Positions 1 through 8,782 are shown, counted from the first letter of the stretch. The stretch: 64,000 nucleotides of DNA from Candidatus Goldiibacteriota bacterium HGW-Goldbacteria-1 (GCA_002839855.1 PGYV01000006.1:115811-179810); one strand, 5' to 3'. The notes: a model not told the origin generated them from the sequence alone. Made by a program: numbers and translations.

Positions 1-1
1 A

Positions 2-577
2 CTTGGCGCCCAGAACATGTATCCAAAACAGGAAGGCGCATTTACAGGCGAAATTTCACCTTTGATGCTTCGTTCCGTTGGCTGTCATTATGTAATTATA
101 GGCCATTCAGAACGCAGACAGTTTTTTGGCGAAACAAACAGTTCTGTGAATGAAAAAGTAAAAGTGGCTTTTGAATACGCGCTTGTTCCTATAATGTGTG
201 TGGGCGAAACCCTGGAACAGCGTGAAAACGGCACAACCAACACAATTGTAAAAGCTCAGGTTGTGGATGGGCTTAAAGACATACCAAAAGAAAAAGCCAA
301 AAATATAGTAATAGCTTATGAACCTGTATGGGCGATAGGCACAGGAAAAGTAGCGACAAAAGAACAGGCACAGGAAGTACACGCCATGATTCGCGGCGAA
401 CTTAAAAGCATTTATGACGAAGCTACCGCGAATTCAATAAGAATACAGTACGGCGGAAGCGTAAAACCTGACAATGTAAAAGAACTGATGGCACAGCCGG
501 ATATAGACGGCGCCCTTGTAGGCGGCGCGGCATTGAAAGTTGATTCTTTTGAAGCCATAGTTAAATTCAAAAAGTAA
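2..577 (+). CDS. tpiA: Triosephosphate isomerase, C-terminal part (5' end outside window)
   Basis: Glycolytic enzyme that interconverts dihydroxyacetone phosphate and glyceraldehyde 3-phosphate in the cytoplasm. The frame is open from base 2 and reads [18 protein letters not shown], a TPI hallmark that lies before the first in-window ATG at 17, so the gene begins upstream. Visible motifs are the catalytic His in IIGHSERRQ, the catalytic Glu in [12 protein letters not shown] (flexible loop 6), and the phosphate-binding YGGSVKPDN and GALVGGAAL segments. About 190 residues of the usual ~250 are present. secG follows 14 bp later with its own ribosome binding site, the common tpiA-secG order, so the two are probably co-transcribed. 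Confidence 0.97.
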   Translation, partial: LGAQNMYPKQEGAFTGEISPLMLRSVGCHYVIIGHSERRQFFGETNSSVNEKVKVAFEYALVPIMCVGETLEQRENGTTNTIVKAQVVDGLKDIPKEKAKNIVIAYEPVWAIGTGKVATKEQAQEVHAMIRGELKSIYDEATANSIRIQYGGSVKPDNVKELMAQPDIDGALVGGAALKVDSFEAIVKFKK

Positions 578-591
578 AAGGAGCCATATAA

Positions 592-933
592 ATGCTGTAT
601 AACATTCTGCTTGTAGTACACGTAATAAACGCACTTCTGCTGATAATAATAGTCCTTCTTCAGACAGGAAAAGGCGCGGATGTGGGTTTTGCTTTTGGCG
701 CGGGCGCTGCTAATACCATGTTTGGCGCGGGTGGAAGCAAGAATTTTATCACCAAAGCCACAATTTTTGTGGCTATATTATTCATGGTCACATCACTTAC
801 ACTTGCCCTTTTTCAGGCAAAAAGGTCAGGCAACTACAGCGGAGTTCTTGATTCTGTAAAACAGTCGGAATCAGCTGTTCCGGCGCAGGCGCCCATATCT
901 GAAGCACCTGTAGTTCCGGTAGAAAACAAATAA
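592..933 (+). CDS. secG: Preprotein translocase subunit SecG
   Basis: Small subunit of the SecYEG channel. The 113-aa protein has two membrane segments (about residues 4-24 and 58-78) separated by the Gly-rich stretch typical of SecG, which contains GKGADVGFAFGAG and the conserved FGAGGSKNF. A polar Pro/Ala/Val tail follows. The ATG at 592 is preceded by AAGGAG. It is the last gene before a strong terminator at 954, closing the tpiA transcription unit. secA lies 39 kb away in the same window, so the Sec genes are not clustered. Confidence 0.95.
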   Translation: MLYNILLVVHVINALLLIIIVLLQTGKGADVGFAFGAGAANTMFGAGGSKNFITKATIFVAILFMVTSLTLALFQAKRSGNYSGVLDSVKQSESAVPAQAPISEAPVVPVENK

Positions 934-953
934 GAAGAAGTTTATAACAAAAA

Positions 954-983
954 GGCCGCGTTAAGATAACGCGGCCTTTTTTA
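954..983 (+). terminator. Rho-independent terminator after secG
   Basis: A perfect 10-bp GC-rich stem (GGCCGCGTTA / TAACGCGGCC) with a 3-nt loop is followed directly by a run of Ts. It separates secG from the next gene. Confidence 0.93.
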
Positions 984-1013
984 TTAATATCCTTATTAAA
1001 AAGAAGGTGGCGT

Positions 1014-2642
1014 GTGATAAAAATAGTCCTTGGAGTATTAACGGCTGTTATCCTTATTTCCGGATGTTCTAAAAAAGAATCCTACACACTTAAGGGCACT
1101 TATACCGATGCACCCGCTTACGGCGATATGCTTATTGATACATCCACAGGCGAACCTGCCATTCTAAACCCCGTACTGGCTTCAGATTCCGCGTCAGCAG
1201 CCATAAACGACCTGGTCTTTAACGGCCTTGTTAAATTTGATAAAAGTCTTAATCTGGTCGGAGACCTTGCGGATAAATGGAAGATTAAAGACGGCGGGCT
1301 GACCATAATATTTCACCTAAAAAATAACGTTAAATGGCATGACGGAGTGTCATTTACCGCCAAAGACGTAAAATTTACATATGACGCTTATATGGCGCCC
1401 GATACAAAAACCTCTTACAGAAGCCTTTTTGAACCGGTAAAAAGCGTCAGAATAATTGATGATTTTACCCTGGAAGTACTGTATAAAAAACCATTTGCAC
1501 CCGCTTTGCAATACTGGGGCACGGGAATACTTCCGGCGCACCTGTTTGCCGGCATTGACATAAACACCGCGTCTTTTAACCGCACACCCGTCGGCACAGG
1601 GCCATATATTTTTAAGAACTGGAAAACCGGACGTTCTTTAGAGCTTATATCAAACAAAACACATTTTGACGGCTCGCCTTACATTACAAATTATATGTTA
1701 CGTATAATACCTGACCAGTCCGTTCAGTTTATGAACCTGCAGTCCGGTGACGCGGACATGATGGAACTTTCTTCAGATTTGTATTTTACAAAAGCAAATA
1801 CTGAATATTTTAATAAAAACTTTAACAAATTTGTTGTTCCCGCCTTTCTGTACACGTATATAGGATATAATCAGGAAAACCCAATTTTTGCTTCCGTTAA
1901 AACGCGGCAGGCATTAAGTTATGCCATTAACACGGCAGAGATAATAAAAAACGTCCGCAGGGGAATGGCAAGGCCTATAAGCGGGCCGTTTATCCCCGGT
2001 TCATATGCTTATGATGAAAGTGTAAAACCTTATGAATACAACCCGGAAAAAGCCGCGCAGCTTTTAAAAGAAGACGGCTGGGTTAAAGGTGATGACGGCT
2101 TCCTGACCAGACAGGGCATACCATTTGAATTCACCCTTGCCACCAATCAGGGCAATAAAGAACGCGAGGAAATAGCCGCAATTGCCCAGCAGGAATTTTC
2201 AAAACTTGGCATCAAGGTTCATGTGCGCGTCCTGGCATGGAATATATTCATAACCGATTTCATAAATAAAAAGAAGTTTGACGCGGTTGTAATGGGGTGG
2301 AGCCTTACACGCGACCCTGACTGCTATGACATCTGGCACTCTTCAAAAACAAACGAAGGAGAGTTTAACTTTGTGGGTTATAAAAACCGGCAGGTGGACA
2401 GGCTTCTGGAAGACGGAAGGTCCACATACGATACAGAGAAAAGAAAGGTAATTTACAGAAAAATACACTCCCTTATAGCAAAAGACGCGCCATATACCTT
2501 TATTTATTCGCCGTACACGCTTCCCGTCATACACAAAAGAATACACGGAATAAAACCGGAAGCCGCAGGAATAGGATATAACTTTACAAAATGGTATGTG
2601 CCCTCTGAACTTCAAAAATACAGAATTGCGCTTGAAAAATAA
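1014..2642 (+). CDS. Peptide ABC-transporter substrate-binding lipoprotein (SBP_bac_5 family)
   Basis: Periplasmic binding component for oligopeptides or a related ligand. The 542-aa protein starts at GTG 1014 behind AAGAAGGTGG. It has a lipoprotein signal ending in LISGC (Cys18). The body shows family-5 features: EPAILNPVLASDSAS near the mature N-terminus, DLADKWKI, the conserved FHLKNNVKWHDGVSFTAKDV box and GTGPYIFKNWK. No permease or ATPase genes are adjacent, so the transporter partners must be elsewhere or the protein works alone. The ligand cannot be assigned from sequence. Confidence 0.9.
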   Translation: MIKIVLGVLTAVILISGCSKKESYTLKGTYTDAPAYGDMLIDTSTGEPAILNPVLASDSASAAINDLVFNGLVKFDKSLNLVGDLADKWKIKDGGLTIIFHLKNNVKWHDGVSFTAKDVKFTYDAYMAPDTKTSYRSLFEPVKSVRIIDDFTLEVLYKKPFAPALQYWGTGILPAHLFAGIDINTASFNRTPVGTGPYIFKNWKTGRSLELISNKTHFDGSPYITNYMLRIIPDQSVQFMNLQSGDADMMELSSDLYFTKANTEYFNKNFNKFVVPAFLYTYIGYNQENPIFASVKTRQALSYAINTAEIIKNVRRGMARPISGPFIPGSYAYDESVKPYEYNPEKAAQLLKEDGWVKGDDGFLTRQGIPFEFTLATNQGNKEREEIAAIAQQEFSKLGIKVHVRVLAWNIFITDFINKKKFDAVVMGWSLTRDPDCYDIWHSSKTNEGEFNFVGYKNRQVDRLLEDGRSTYDTEKRKVIYRKIHSLIAKDAPYTFIYSPYTLPVIHKRIHGIKPEAAGIGYNFTKWYVPSELQKYRIALEK

Positions 2643-2661
2643 TTTGAATTTTACGGGATTA

Positions 2662-2670
2662 TGTTATAAT
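2662..2670 (+). promoter_or_regulatory. Extended -10 promoter (TGTTATAAT)
   Basis: TGT directly precedes a consensus TATAAT 29 bp before the PilZ gene. A possible weak -35 TTGAAT sits at 2644 with a short 15-nt spacer, so the extended -10 probably carries recognition. Confidence 0.55.
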
Positions 2671-2698
2671 AATAAAAATTTAAAAAGGGGTATAAAAG

Positions 2699-3034
2699 AT
2701 GGCAAAAGGCAAATTATATCTTGAAAAAAGGAAACAAAAAAGAGTAGAGAAAAATTATGAAATAAACTATATGCTTGTCCCTACCGAATTTACAACACAA
2801 ATTAAAAGGGCAATGGGTTTTAGTAAGGACTTAAGCACAGGCGGGGTAAGGGTGGAAGGCGACATCATAGGCAAACCCGGCGACATTATTAAAGCAGAAC
2901 TTATAAAACCTGATGCTAATTTTACGGTTTTCGCCGAGATTAAATGGGTCAAAGCATCAGAACGCCAGTTTGGCGTCGCGTTTTTGTCATTAAAAGCCCA
3001 CGACGAAGAAGCGCTTGAAGAAATGATGGAATAA
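2699..3034 (+). CDS. PilZ domain protein
   Basis: Single-domain protein of 111 aa, predicted to bind cyclic di-GMP. The two motif parts are a basic N-terminal stretch with Arg/Lys (KQKRVEKNYEI, residues about 12-22) and KDLSTGGVRV, which matches the D/N-x-S-x-x-G box about 30 residues later. The KQKR match to the canonical RxxxR is imperfect, so actual c-di-GMP binding is less certain than the fold. The ATG follows AAAAAGGGG. It stands alone between an upstream promoter and a convergent neighbour. No diguanylate cyclase gene is in the window, so its output partner is unknown. Confidence 0.85.
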   Translation: MAKGKLYLEKRKQKRVEKNYEINYMLVPTEFTTQIKRAMGFSKDLSTGGVRVEGDIIGKPGDIIKAELIKPDANFTVFAEIKWVKASERQFGVAFLSLKAHDEEALEEMME

Positions 3035-3060
3035 AATTAATCCGGGCTGCCCGATTTTAT
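3031..3060. terminator. Possible bidirectional terminator between convergent genes
   Basis: The AT arms ATAAAAT (3031-3037) and ATTTTAT (3054-3060) flank a CGGGC/GCCCG core in the 27-bp gap between two convergent genes. The structure is bulged, hence moderate confidence. Confidence 0.4.
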
Positions 3061-3061
3061 T

Positions 3062-4024
3062 TTAAATATCGCAGGAAATACAGTGGTCAAATTCCTCTGA
3101 TTCAAGCTGAATTGTTGAATGGCAGATTTTAAACTCTCCCGCAAGTATGATATTTATACCGTGTATTATCGCGTCCGCGTTTTTTAAATTATCTTTTGGC
3201 ACGGCCACGTGGGCGTCAAAAACCACTTTCCCGGGCGATATTTCCCACATATGGATGTGATGCACGTCAATTATCCCAAGGGAGGTTTCTTCTTTCAACC
3301 TCTGCTTTATCTTTTTGTCATCTAAATTTTTTGGGGCGCCCTGCATAAGTATGTTAAGGGTTTCCATAAGGATGCTAAAACTCTCTTTGGCAATGTAAAC
3401 TGCAATTATTACTGATATTGCCGCGTCAAGAATATACCACGGCTTGAACATAAGGATAATTGCGGTTACTATTACCGCGACAGAAGAAATAGTATCCGCC
3501 ATCAGGTGTAAAAACGCGCTTTTTATGTTTATATTTTCTTTGGCGTCTTTAAACAGTAATAATACCGAAATTCCGTTGCCCAAAAGGCCAATAGCGGCAA
3601 TTGCCAGCATTAGACCCACTTTAATGGGCTGCGGATGCTGAAACCTTTCTATGGCTTCAAATATGATGTACCCGCAGACAAAGAATAAAGCCAGCACATT
3701 AATTAAAGCCGCAAGTATTTCAGCCCGCTTATACCCGTAAGTCTTGCTTAAACTTTTGGTTTTTTTACCTATCAATATGGCTATATAGGAGATAATAAGC
3801 GATATGACATCTGACAGGTTATGAAAGGCATCTGATAAAAGGGCAAGGGAACCGGATAAAATACCGCCTATAATTTCCGCCGCTGTGATTCCAGCGTTGA
3901 TAATAATGCTTAATACAAGGCCTTTTTCACCCTGTACGTGATGGTGGTGATGCCCGTGGCTATGATTATGATCATGGCCTTCGTGTGAATGGTTATGCTC
4001 TTCGTGGCTGTGTTCGTCAGACAT
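3062..4024 (-). CDS. Cation diffusion facilitator (Zn/Co/Cd efflux, CzcD type)
   Basis: Proton-coupled divalent metal exporter of the inner membrane. The 320-aa protein has a very His-rich N-terminus (residues 3-32, alternating His with Glu/Asp/Gly), then six membrane segments. The metal-site motifs are SDAFHNLSD in TM2 and HLMADTISS in TM5. The cytoplasmic C-terminal ferredoxin-like domain contains HHIHMWEI and ends with CHSTIQLE and CISCDI. The start is ATG behind GGAGAGG. The His-rich head suggests zinc as the main substrate, by analogy with ZitB/CzcD. No metal regulator is adjacent. Confidence 0.93.
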   Translation of the reverse strand: MSDEHSHEEHNHSHEGHDHNHSHGHHHHHVQGEKGLVLSIIINAGITAAEIIGGILSGSLALLSDAFHNLSDVISLIISYIAILIGKKTKSLSKTYGYKRAEILAALINVLALFFVCGYIIFEAIERFQHPQPIKVGLMLAIAAIGLLGNGISVLLLFKDAKENINIKSAFLHLMADTISSVAVIVTAIILMFKPWYILDAAISVIIAVYIAKESFSILMETLNILMQGAPKNLDDKKIKQRLKEETSLGIIDVHHIHMWEISPGKVVFDAHVAVPKDNLKNADAIIHGINIILAGEFKICHSTIQLESEEFDHCISCDI

Positions 4025-4049
4025 AAAACCTCTCCTTGTCTGTTAAATC

Positions 4050-4124
4050 TGGTACCGCTACGGGGAATCGAACCCCGATTATAGGATTGAGAACCCTGTG
4101 TCCTAACCGTTAGACGATAGCGGC
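4050..4124 (-). tRNA. tRNA-Glu (anticodon CTC)
   Basis: Read on the minus strand, this 75-nt segment folds as a tRNA. It has acceptor GCCGCTA/TAGCGGT (G1-U72 wobble), a D-arm GTC...GAC, the anticodon loop TTCTCAA giving CTC (reads GAG), and a T-arm GGGGTTCGATTCCCC. The discriminator is A and the CCA is encoded. The anticodon stem CAGGG/TCCTA has a C27-A43 mismatch and a G-U pair. A CTC isoacceptor implies a separate TTC tRNA-Glu elsewhere in the genome. Confidence 0.9.
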
Positions 4125-4182
4125 ATATGGTTTAATCAGATAAATACTTATATAACAGGTAAAATGCTTTGTCAACGGGTAT

Positions 4183-4986
4183 TTAATCCGTGCAATTTTT
4201 GCCGGTATTTTTTACATGAACTCCGATAAAAATTAAAAATACGCCCAGCCACTGAAAAACGTTCAGTGATTCCTGAAAACAAACCACTCCGCCAATCACC
4301 GGAACAACTATGGAGTTTGCGGCAAAAAACGGAATTATGCGGATAGCCCTGTCTTTTGTATATGAAAACTGCAGAATTATGAAGGCTACAGCGCCTATAA
4401 TAAGCCAGGTATAAAAAAACGGATTTAAAAAAACAGAAGCCGAATTTAACGGATTTGATGTGGTCACTTTCTGAAACAGAGTAATAAACCCGGCCAAAGA
4501 CCCGGCAAAGCCGCCTAAAACAACACCTGTCATCTTTTCCGCCTTAAACGCAAAAAGCGCTATAAGAATATAACCCAGAACAACCGCTGCAAGATACGTA
4601 TATAATAAAAACAAATTTATAAAAGATTCAATCGCTTCACCCCTTGAAAAAATACCTATAAGCACCGAACCGCCAAGTATCAAAACTACACCCGCCAGTT
4701 CATTAGCCTTAATTTCTTCCTTCATAACAAAATGCGAAAATAAAATCAACGCGGCAAGGCCGGTTCCGGACATGGCCCCCACTATCGAAACCCCGCCAAG
4801 GGAAGTTGCGTACATAAAAATAAAAGGGGTGGTGGCCATAAGGCACGACCCAAATAACCATATGCTTAAACCTTTTGCCTTTTCAGAACGGCGGGTATCA
4901 AGGCCTATTTTTTGAAGCGCCTGGGAAATACTGTTTATAGAACTTCCCGCGAAAGTTATTATAATAGAAAGTATCTGCTCGTTCAT
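4183..4986 (-). CDS. DMT-superfamily (EamA/NIPA-like) transporter
   Basis: Integral membrane protein of 267 aa made almost wholly of hydrophobic helices, about nine. It has the two-fold internal layout of the drug/metabolite transporter superfamily. The first half contains GSSINSISQALQKIGL and GTGLAALILFSHFVMKEE, and the second ends AANSIVVPVIGGVVCFQESL, the typical helix-loop that closes each EamA repeat. The early pattern recalls NIPA-type magnesium transporters, but the substrate cannot be told. It is transcribed divergently from the XRE-cupin gene. Confidence 0.8.
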   Translation of the reverse strand: MNEQILSIIITFAGSSINSISQALQKIGLDTRRSEKAKGLSIWLFGSCLMATTPFIFMYATSLGGVSIVGAMSGTGLAALILFSHFVMKEEIKANELAGVVLILGGSVLIGIFSRGEAIESFINLFLLYTYLAAVVLGYILIALFAFKAEKMTGVVLGGFAGSLAGFITLFQKVTTSNPLNSASVFLNPFFYTWLIIGAVAFIILQFSYTKDRAIRIIPFFAANSIVVPVIGGVVCFQESLNVFQWLGVFLIFIGVHVKNTGKNCTD

Positions 4987-5017
4987 TTAATATCCTTTTA
5001 AATTTTTTATATTATTA

Positions 5018-5026
5018 ATTATACCA
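5018..5026 (-). promoter_or_regulatory. Extended -10 promoter (TGGTATAAT)
   Basis: On the minus strand TGG precedes TATAAT 31 bp upstream of the DMT transporter start. The same 9-mer occurs at 7385 on the plus strand. Confidence 0.55.
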
Positions 5027-5084
5027 AAGCCGCCGCATTAAACCGCCTGTTTTTTAATTTAAATTACCTTATGCAAAATACCAT

Positions 5085-5113
5085 TTAACAATCAGCCTCA
5101 TTTTTGTTATTAT
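5085..5113 (+). promoter_or_regulatory. Candidate sigma-70 promoter of the XRE-cupin/acyl-CoA synthetase operon
   Basis: TTAACA (5085-5090), a 17-nt spacer and TATTAT (5108-5113) lie 44 bp before the start codon at 5157. Confidence 0.5.
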
Positions 5114-5156
5114 AAATAATCAAATCTGATCAGGCAAATTAATCAAGGGAGCAAAC

Positions 5157-5699
5157 ATGGAAAAAATAAAGATGGTGGCAGCCAGAATAAAGACGCTTAG
5201 GGAAATTGCGGGAAAAAGCATTCCGGATACGGCCAAATTGCTTGAAGTTACAGATGAACAGTATTCAAAATACGAGAACGGGCAGAGTGACATCCCCATA
5301 AGTTTTTTATACGCGGCATCACGTGTATTTAATGTGGAACTTACGGCAATTCTGACAGGTGAAGAACCGCGCCTTCACAGGTACAGCGTGGTAAGAAAAG
5401 GCACCGGCCCTTCTGTTGAACGCAAAAAAGAGTACACATACAGCGATTTGGCATACAACTTTATACATAAAAAAATGGAAGTTTTTGAAGTTAAAGCGGG
5501 GCAGACAATGCCAAAGACACTTAACAAACATACCGGGCAGGAATTTAATTTTATACTGGAAGGAACCCTTAAAATAATAATAGAAAACAACGAAATAATC
5601 CTCAACGAAGGCGATTCCATATTTTTTGACTCCGGACACGCTCACGCAATGTGCGCGACCGGCGGCAGGGACGCAAGGTTTCTTGCGGTGATAATATGA
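5157..5699 (+). CDS. XRE-family regulator with C-terminal cupin domain
   Basis: The 180-aa protein has a helix-turn-helix of the XRE/Cro type at about residues 7-62, including IKTLREIAGKSIPDTAKLL and YSKYENGQSDIPISFLYAASRVFNV. A small cupin barrel follows at about 108-180 (MPKTLNKHTGQEFNFILEG, then EGDSIFFDSGHAHAM with a metal-type His pair). Such proteins usually sense a small ligand through the cupin and repress or activate the adjacent enzyme gene. Its stop overlaps the start of the acyl-CoA synthetase gene (ATGA at 5696-5699), so the two are translationally coupled. The ligand is probably related to the acyl substrate, which is inference. Confidence 0.9.
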   Translation: MEKIKMVAARIKTLREIAGKSIPDTAKLLEVTDEQYSKYENGQSDIPISFLYAASRVFNVELTAILTGEEPRLHRYSVVRKGTGPSVERKKEYTYSDLAYNFIHKKMEVFEVKAGQTMPKTLNKHTGQEFNFILEGTLKIIIENNEIILNEGDSIFFDSGHAHAMCATGGRDARFLAVII

Positions 5700-7369
5700 G
5701 CCATAACCATTCAGCATCTCTCTTAAAACATTTCGTTGACAGGGATTTCACGTCATATGAGGATTTTCGCGATAATTACAGGGTAAAAATTCCTGACAAT
5801 TTTAATTTCGGCTTTGACGTTGTGGATGAAATGGCAGGAATAGCACCCGCCCAAAGGGCGCTTCATTGGATAAACGAAAAAGGGGACACCGCGTCTTTTA
5901 CCTTTGCTGATATTAAAAAATACAGCAATAAAGCGGCATCAGCCCTTGTAAAGCTGGGGATTAAAAAAGGCGATCCTGTAATGCTTATCCTTAAACGCAG
6001 GTACGAATTCTGGTTCTTATGCGTGGCGCTTCATAAAATAGGCGCCATATGCATCCCTGCCACACACATGCTTACCGTTAAAGATATCACTTACCGCAAC
6101 AACGCCGCTGATATTAAAATGATTATAACCACCGAAGAAGATGAAACAATCAGTAATGTGGAAGCCGCATCCGCGCATTCACCCACACTTAAACTTAAAG
6201 CCGCATTACATACCGATAAACCCGGCTGGATAAACATCAACACGGCAATTGACGAAGGCAGTGAAAATTTCCAAAGGCCTTCAGGTAATGATGTGTCAAA
6301 AAACAGCGATTTTTTTCTGACCTACTTTACATCCGGCACCACAGGTATGCCTAAAATGGTTAAACATAATTTCACATATCCGCTGGGGCATATACTTACA
6401 GCTGCGTACTGGCAGAACGTGATACCGGGCGGCCTTCATCTTACCGTGGCGGATACCGGCTGGGCAAAAGCTGCCTGGGGAAAGATATACGGCCAGTGGA
6501 TTTGCGGGACAGCGGTAATGGTTTATGATTATGACAAATTTGTACCCAAAAAACTGCTTGATGTTGTGGCAGATTCAAAGGTCACCACTTTCTGCGCTCC
6601 GCCTACTATTTACAGATACTTCATTAAGGAAGACCTTACAGGTTATAATTTTTCCGCTTTAAAACACTGCACTGTGGCAGGCGAGCCCTTAAATCCGGAA
6701 GTATATAACCAGTTTTTAAAACAGACCGGGCATAAAATAAAGGAAGGCTTTGGCCAGACCGAAACCGTGGTAGCGGTTGCCACCTACCCGTGGCTTGAAC
6801 CAAAACCCGGTTCTATGGGAAAACCCACGCCCGGCTTTGATATAGACCTGCTTAACGATGACGATAAACCGTGTGAAGCGGGCGAAGAAGGCCGGCTTGT
6901 AATACGCACGGCAAACGGCAAAGCAGCGGGTATGTTTGATGAATACTACCGCGACGAAGCCCTTACAAAAAAAGTATGGAATAACGGCATTTATCAGACC
7001 GGCGATATGGCTTACCGGGATGAAGACGGTTATTACTGGTTTGTGGGAAGGGCGGATGACTGCTTTAAAAGTTCCGGATACAGGATAGGGCCGTTTGAAA
7101 TTGAAAGCGCGCTGCTTGAACACCCGGCAGTGCTTGAATGTGCTATCACAGCAGTGCCTGACCCTGACCGCGGCCTTGTGGCAAAAGCCACAGTGGTGCC
7201 GGCAAAAGGCTTCATCGCTTCAGACGAGCTTATAAAAGCACTTCAGGAACACGTAAAAAAAGTCACCGCGCCTTATAAATATCCAAGGATAGTTGAATTT
7301 GTAAGCGAACTGCCCAAGACAATAAGCGGAAAAATAAGGCGTGTAGAGATAAGAAAATCAGGAAAATAA
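5696..7369 (+). CDS. AMP-forming acyl-CoA synthetase (acetyl/medium-chain type)
   Basis: ANL-superfamily enzyme that activates a carboxylic acid with ATP and CoA. I start it at ATG 5696, giving 557 aa and a 4-bp overlap with the upstream regulator; the longer reading would intrude into that gene. Motifs are the P-loop YFTSGTTGMPKMVKHN (about residue 210), GFGQTE (about 351), TGDMAYRDEDGYYWFVGRADD with the hinge Asp (about 435), and the C-terminal KTISGKIRR (about 541) carrying the adenylation Lys. The overall pattern resembles medium-chain acyl-CoA synthetases (ACSM-like) more than Acs. The exact acid is unknown. Confidence 0.9.
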   Translation: MSHNHSASLLKHFVDRDFTSYEDFRDNYRVKIPDNFNFGFDVVDEMAGIAPAQRALHWINEKGDTASFTFADIKKYSNKAASALVKLGIKKGDPVMLILKRRYEFWFLCVALHKIGAICIPATHMLTVKDITYRNNAADIKMIITTEEDETISNVEAASAHSPTLKLKAALHTDKPGWININTAIDEGSENFQRPSGNDVSKNSDFFLTYFTSGTTGMPKMVKHNFTYPLGHILTAAYWQNVIPGGLHLTVADTGWAKAAWGKIYGQWICGTAVMVYDYDKFVPKKLLDVVADSKVTTFCAPPTIYRYFIKEDLTGYNFSALKHCTVAGEPLNPEVYNQFLKQTGHKIKEGFGQTETVVAVATYPWLEPKPGSMGKPTPGFDIDLLNDDDKPCEAGEEGRLVIRTANGKAAGMFDEYYRDEALTKKVWNNGIYQTGDMAYRDEDGYYWFVGRADDCFKSSGYRIGPFEIESALLEHPAVLECAITAVPDPDRGLVAKATVVPAKGFIASDELIKALQEHVKKVTAPYKYPRIVEFVSELPKTISGKIRRVEIRKSGK

Positions 7370-7384
7370 AAATTCTTTATTTTG

Positions 7385-7393
7385 TGGTATAAT
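7385..7393 (+). promoter_or_regulatory. Extended -10 promoter (TGGTATAAT)
   Basis: TGG directly followed by consensus TATAAT, 33 bp before the GyrI-like gene. No convincing -35 is visible. Confidence 0.6.
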
Positions 7394-7426
7394 CATTTCC
7401 GGGAAATTTAAAAACGGAGGGAAATT

Positions 7427-7972
7427 ATGAAAAAAGTATTGGCTGTAACCGGAATAACACTTGGAATTGTTTTAACCGCTTTATTGGGGCTGCTAATCCA
7501 CGCAGGGCTGTTCTTTAAAGTTCAGGTAACGGAAGCTTTAAGCGGGCCTTATGTTGTTGTTTATGTTGAACAGACAGGGGATTACGCGAAAGCAAACAAG
7601 GCGGGAATGGATGTTTATCAGACCCTTGTTGCTGAATTCGGGGTAAACCCGACAAAAGGTTTTGGAATTTATTTTGATGACCCAAAGTCAGTTGCCAAAG
7701 AGAAGTTAAGAAGCGAGATTGGATGCATTCTTGAAGGTAATGATATCCAAAAAGCCCCGCTTGTGACTTCTAAATTTAAAGTAAAGATTCTTGAATCAAA
7801 ACAGAGCCTTGTTGCGACTCATCCTTTTACAAACCCGCTTTCAATTCTGCTTGGCATTACAAAAGTTTACCCGAAGTTCGCAGAAAAACTTAAAGGTAAA
7901 ACAGAAGGCTACACATACAGCATGGAAATTTATGACATGCCGAACAAAACGACCATTTATTTAATGAGATAA
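7427..7972 (+). CDS. Membrane-anchored GyrI-like (effector-binding fold) protein
   Basis: The 181-aa protein begins with one hydrophobic segment (about residues 4-32) that acts as an uncleaved anchor or signal. The rest looks like the GyrI/AraC effector-binding (SOUL-like) fold: GPYVVVYVEQTGDYAKANKAGMDVYQTL, then GFGIYFDDPKSV and EIGCILEG, the spacing usual in that family. No catalytic residues can be assigned. Start ATG behind CGGAGGG. It is followed 39 bp later by an unrelated lipoprotein. Function unknown; small-ligand binding at the membrane is possible. Confidence 0.65.
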   Translation: MKKVLAVTGITLGIVLTALLGLLIHAGLFFKVQVTEALSGPYVVVYVEQTGDYAKANKAGMDVYQTLVAEFGVNPTKGFGIYFDDPKSVAKEKLRSEIGCILEGNDIQKAPLVTSKFKVKILESKQSLVATHPFTNPLSILLGITKVYPKFAEKLKGKTEGYTYSMEIYDMPNKTTIYLMR

Positions 7973-8011
7973 ATAAACAAAATATTCTTTAATCTAAAAA
8001 AGGGAGCTATT

Positions 8012-8695
8012 GTGAAAAAATTAACCGTTATTCTTCTATCAGCCTTATTAGTTTCAGCATTTCTTATCGCGTGCAATAAAAATTCACCCTCATCACCGCA
8101 GGCGGAACAGGCAACAGCCACGCCTATCGGCACGTTTACAGTAACACCAACAATTACCGCAACATCAACAATAACTCAAACATCAACCGTAACTCCCACA
8201 GTCACACTGACAGCAACTATGGACTGCGGTATAAAATTCGGTTCAAATTCCAATAGTTCAAGCGGAAGTTCGGGCCCCAATAATTTATACGCGCATAAAT
8301 TTACCCCGAACGCGGAAACATCAGTTACGGCCCTTTCTATAGAAATGGCGGCAGCCGGCAAGTATTGCATTGGGATTTACAGCGATAATTCCGGAACCCC
8401 CGGCAGTATGCTTGCATGGACAGGCGTAAAAACAGCAGCTTCCGCCGGATGGTTCACATCTTCACTTTCAACGCCTTACATTTTAACTGCGGGAACTGAT
8501 TTCTGGTTCGTTTTCTCCGCGGATGAATGGGTGCCCGGCTCTACAGATGCCGCTTATACAAGTTATAGCCGGTATGTCGGCGGCGAAACAACTATTGCAG
8601 CAATAGAAACAGCCGGAGTTATGCCAAGCGGAGGCACATGGACCACTTTCGCAAGTTACAGGCATCATTTATATGCATCGGGATGCTCTTACTGA
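8012..8695 (+). CDS. Lipoprotein with Thr/Pro linker and a jelly-roll-like domain
   Basis: The 227-aa protein starts at GTG 8012 behind AGGGAG. The lipobox LIAC puts the lipidated Cys at residue 21. Residues 33-72 form a Thr-rich linker (alternating T with I, V, S, P), the same style as the huge Thr repeat protein at the other end of the window. The remaining ~150 residues are compositionally like a beta-sandwich carbohydrate-binding or choice-of-anchor domain (LYAHKFTPNAETSVTALSIE, KYCIGIYSDNSGTPG, YILTAGTDFWFVFSAD). I cannot name the family. Probably displayed on the cell surface. Confidence 0.7.
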   Translation: MKKLTVILLSALLVSAFLIACNKNSPSSPQAEQATATPIGTFTVTPTITATSTITQTSTVTPTVTLTATMDCGIKFGSNSNSSSGSSGPNNLYAHKFTPNAETSVTALSIEMAAAGKYCIGIYSDNSGTPGSMLAWTGVKTAASAGWFTSSLSTPYILTAGTDFWFVFSADEWVPGSTDAAYTSYSRYVGGETTIAAIETAGVMPSGGTWTTFASYRHHLYASGCSY

Positions 8696-8751
8696 GATAT
8701 TATTTACACATAAAGTCATTGATTTAGTACTCTGATTTATCAAACAATTCA

Positions 8752-8782
8752 TACGGCAGGTATTTAAAAAATACCTGCCGTA
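8752..8782. repeat. Perfect 14-bp inverted repeat (hairpin) without T-tract
   Basis: TACGGCAGGTATTT and its exact complement are separated by 3 nt. The hairpin lies 56 bp after the lipoprotein gene. No run of Ts follows on either side, so it is more likely a transcript-end stabiliser or processed terminator remnant than a standard terminator. Confidence 0.6.
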
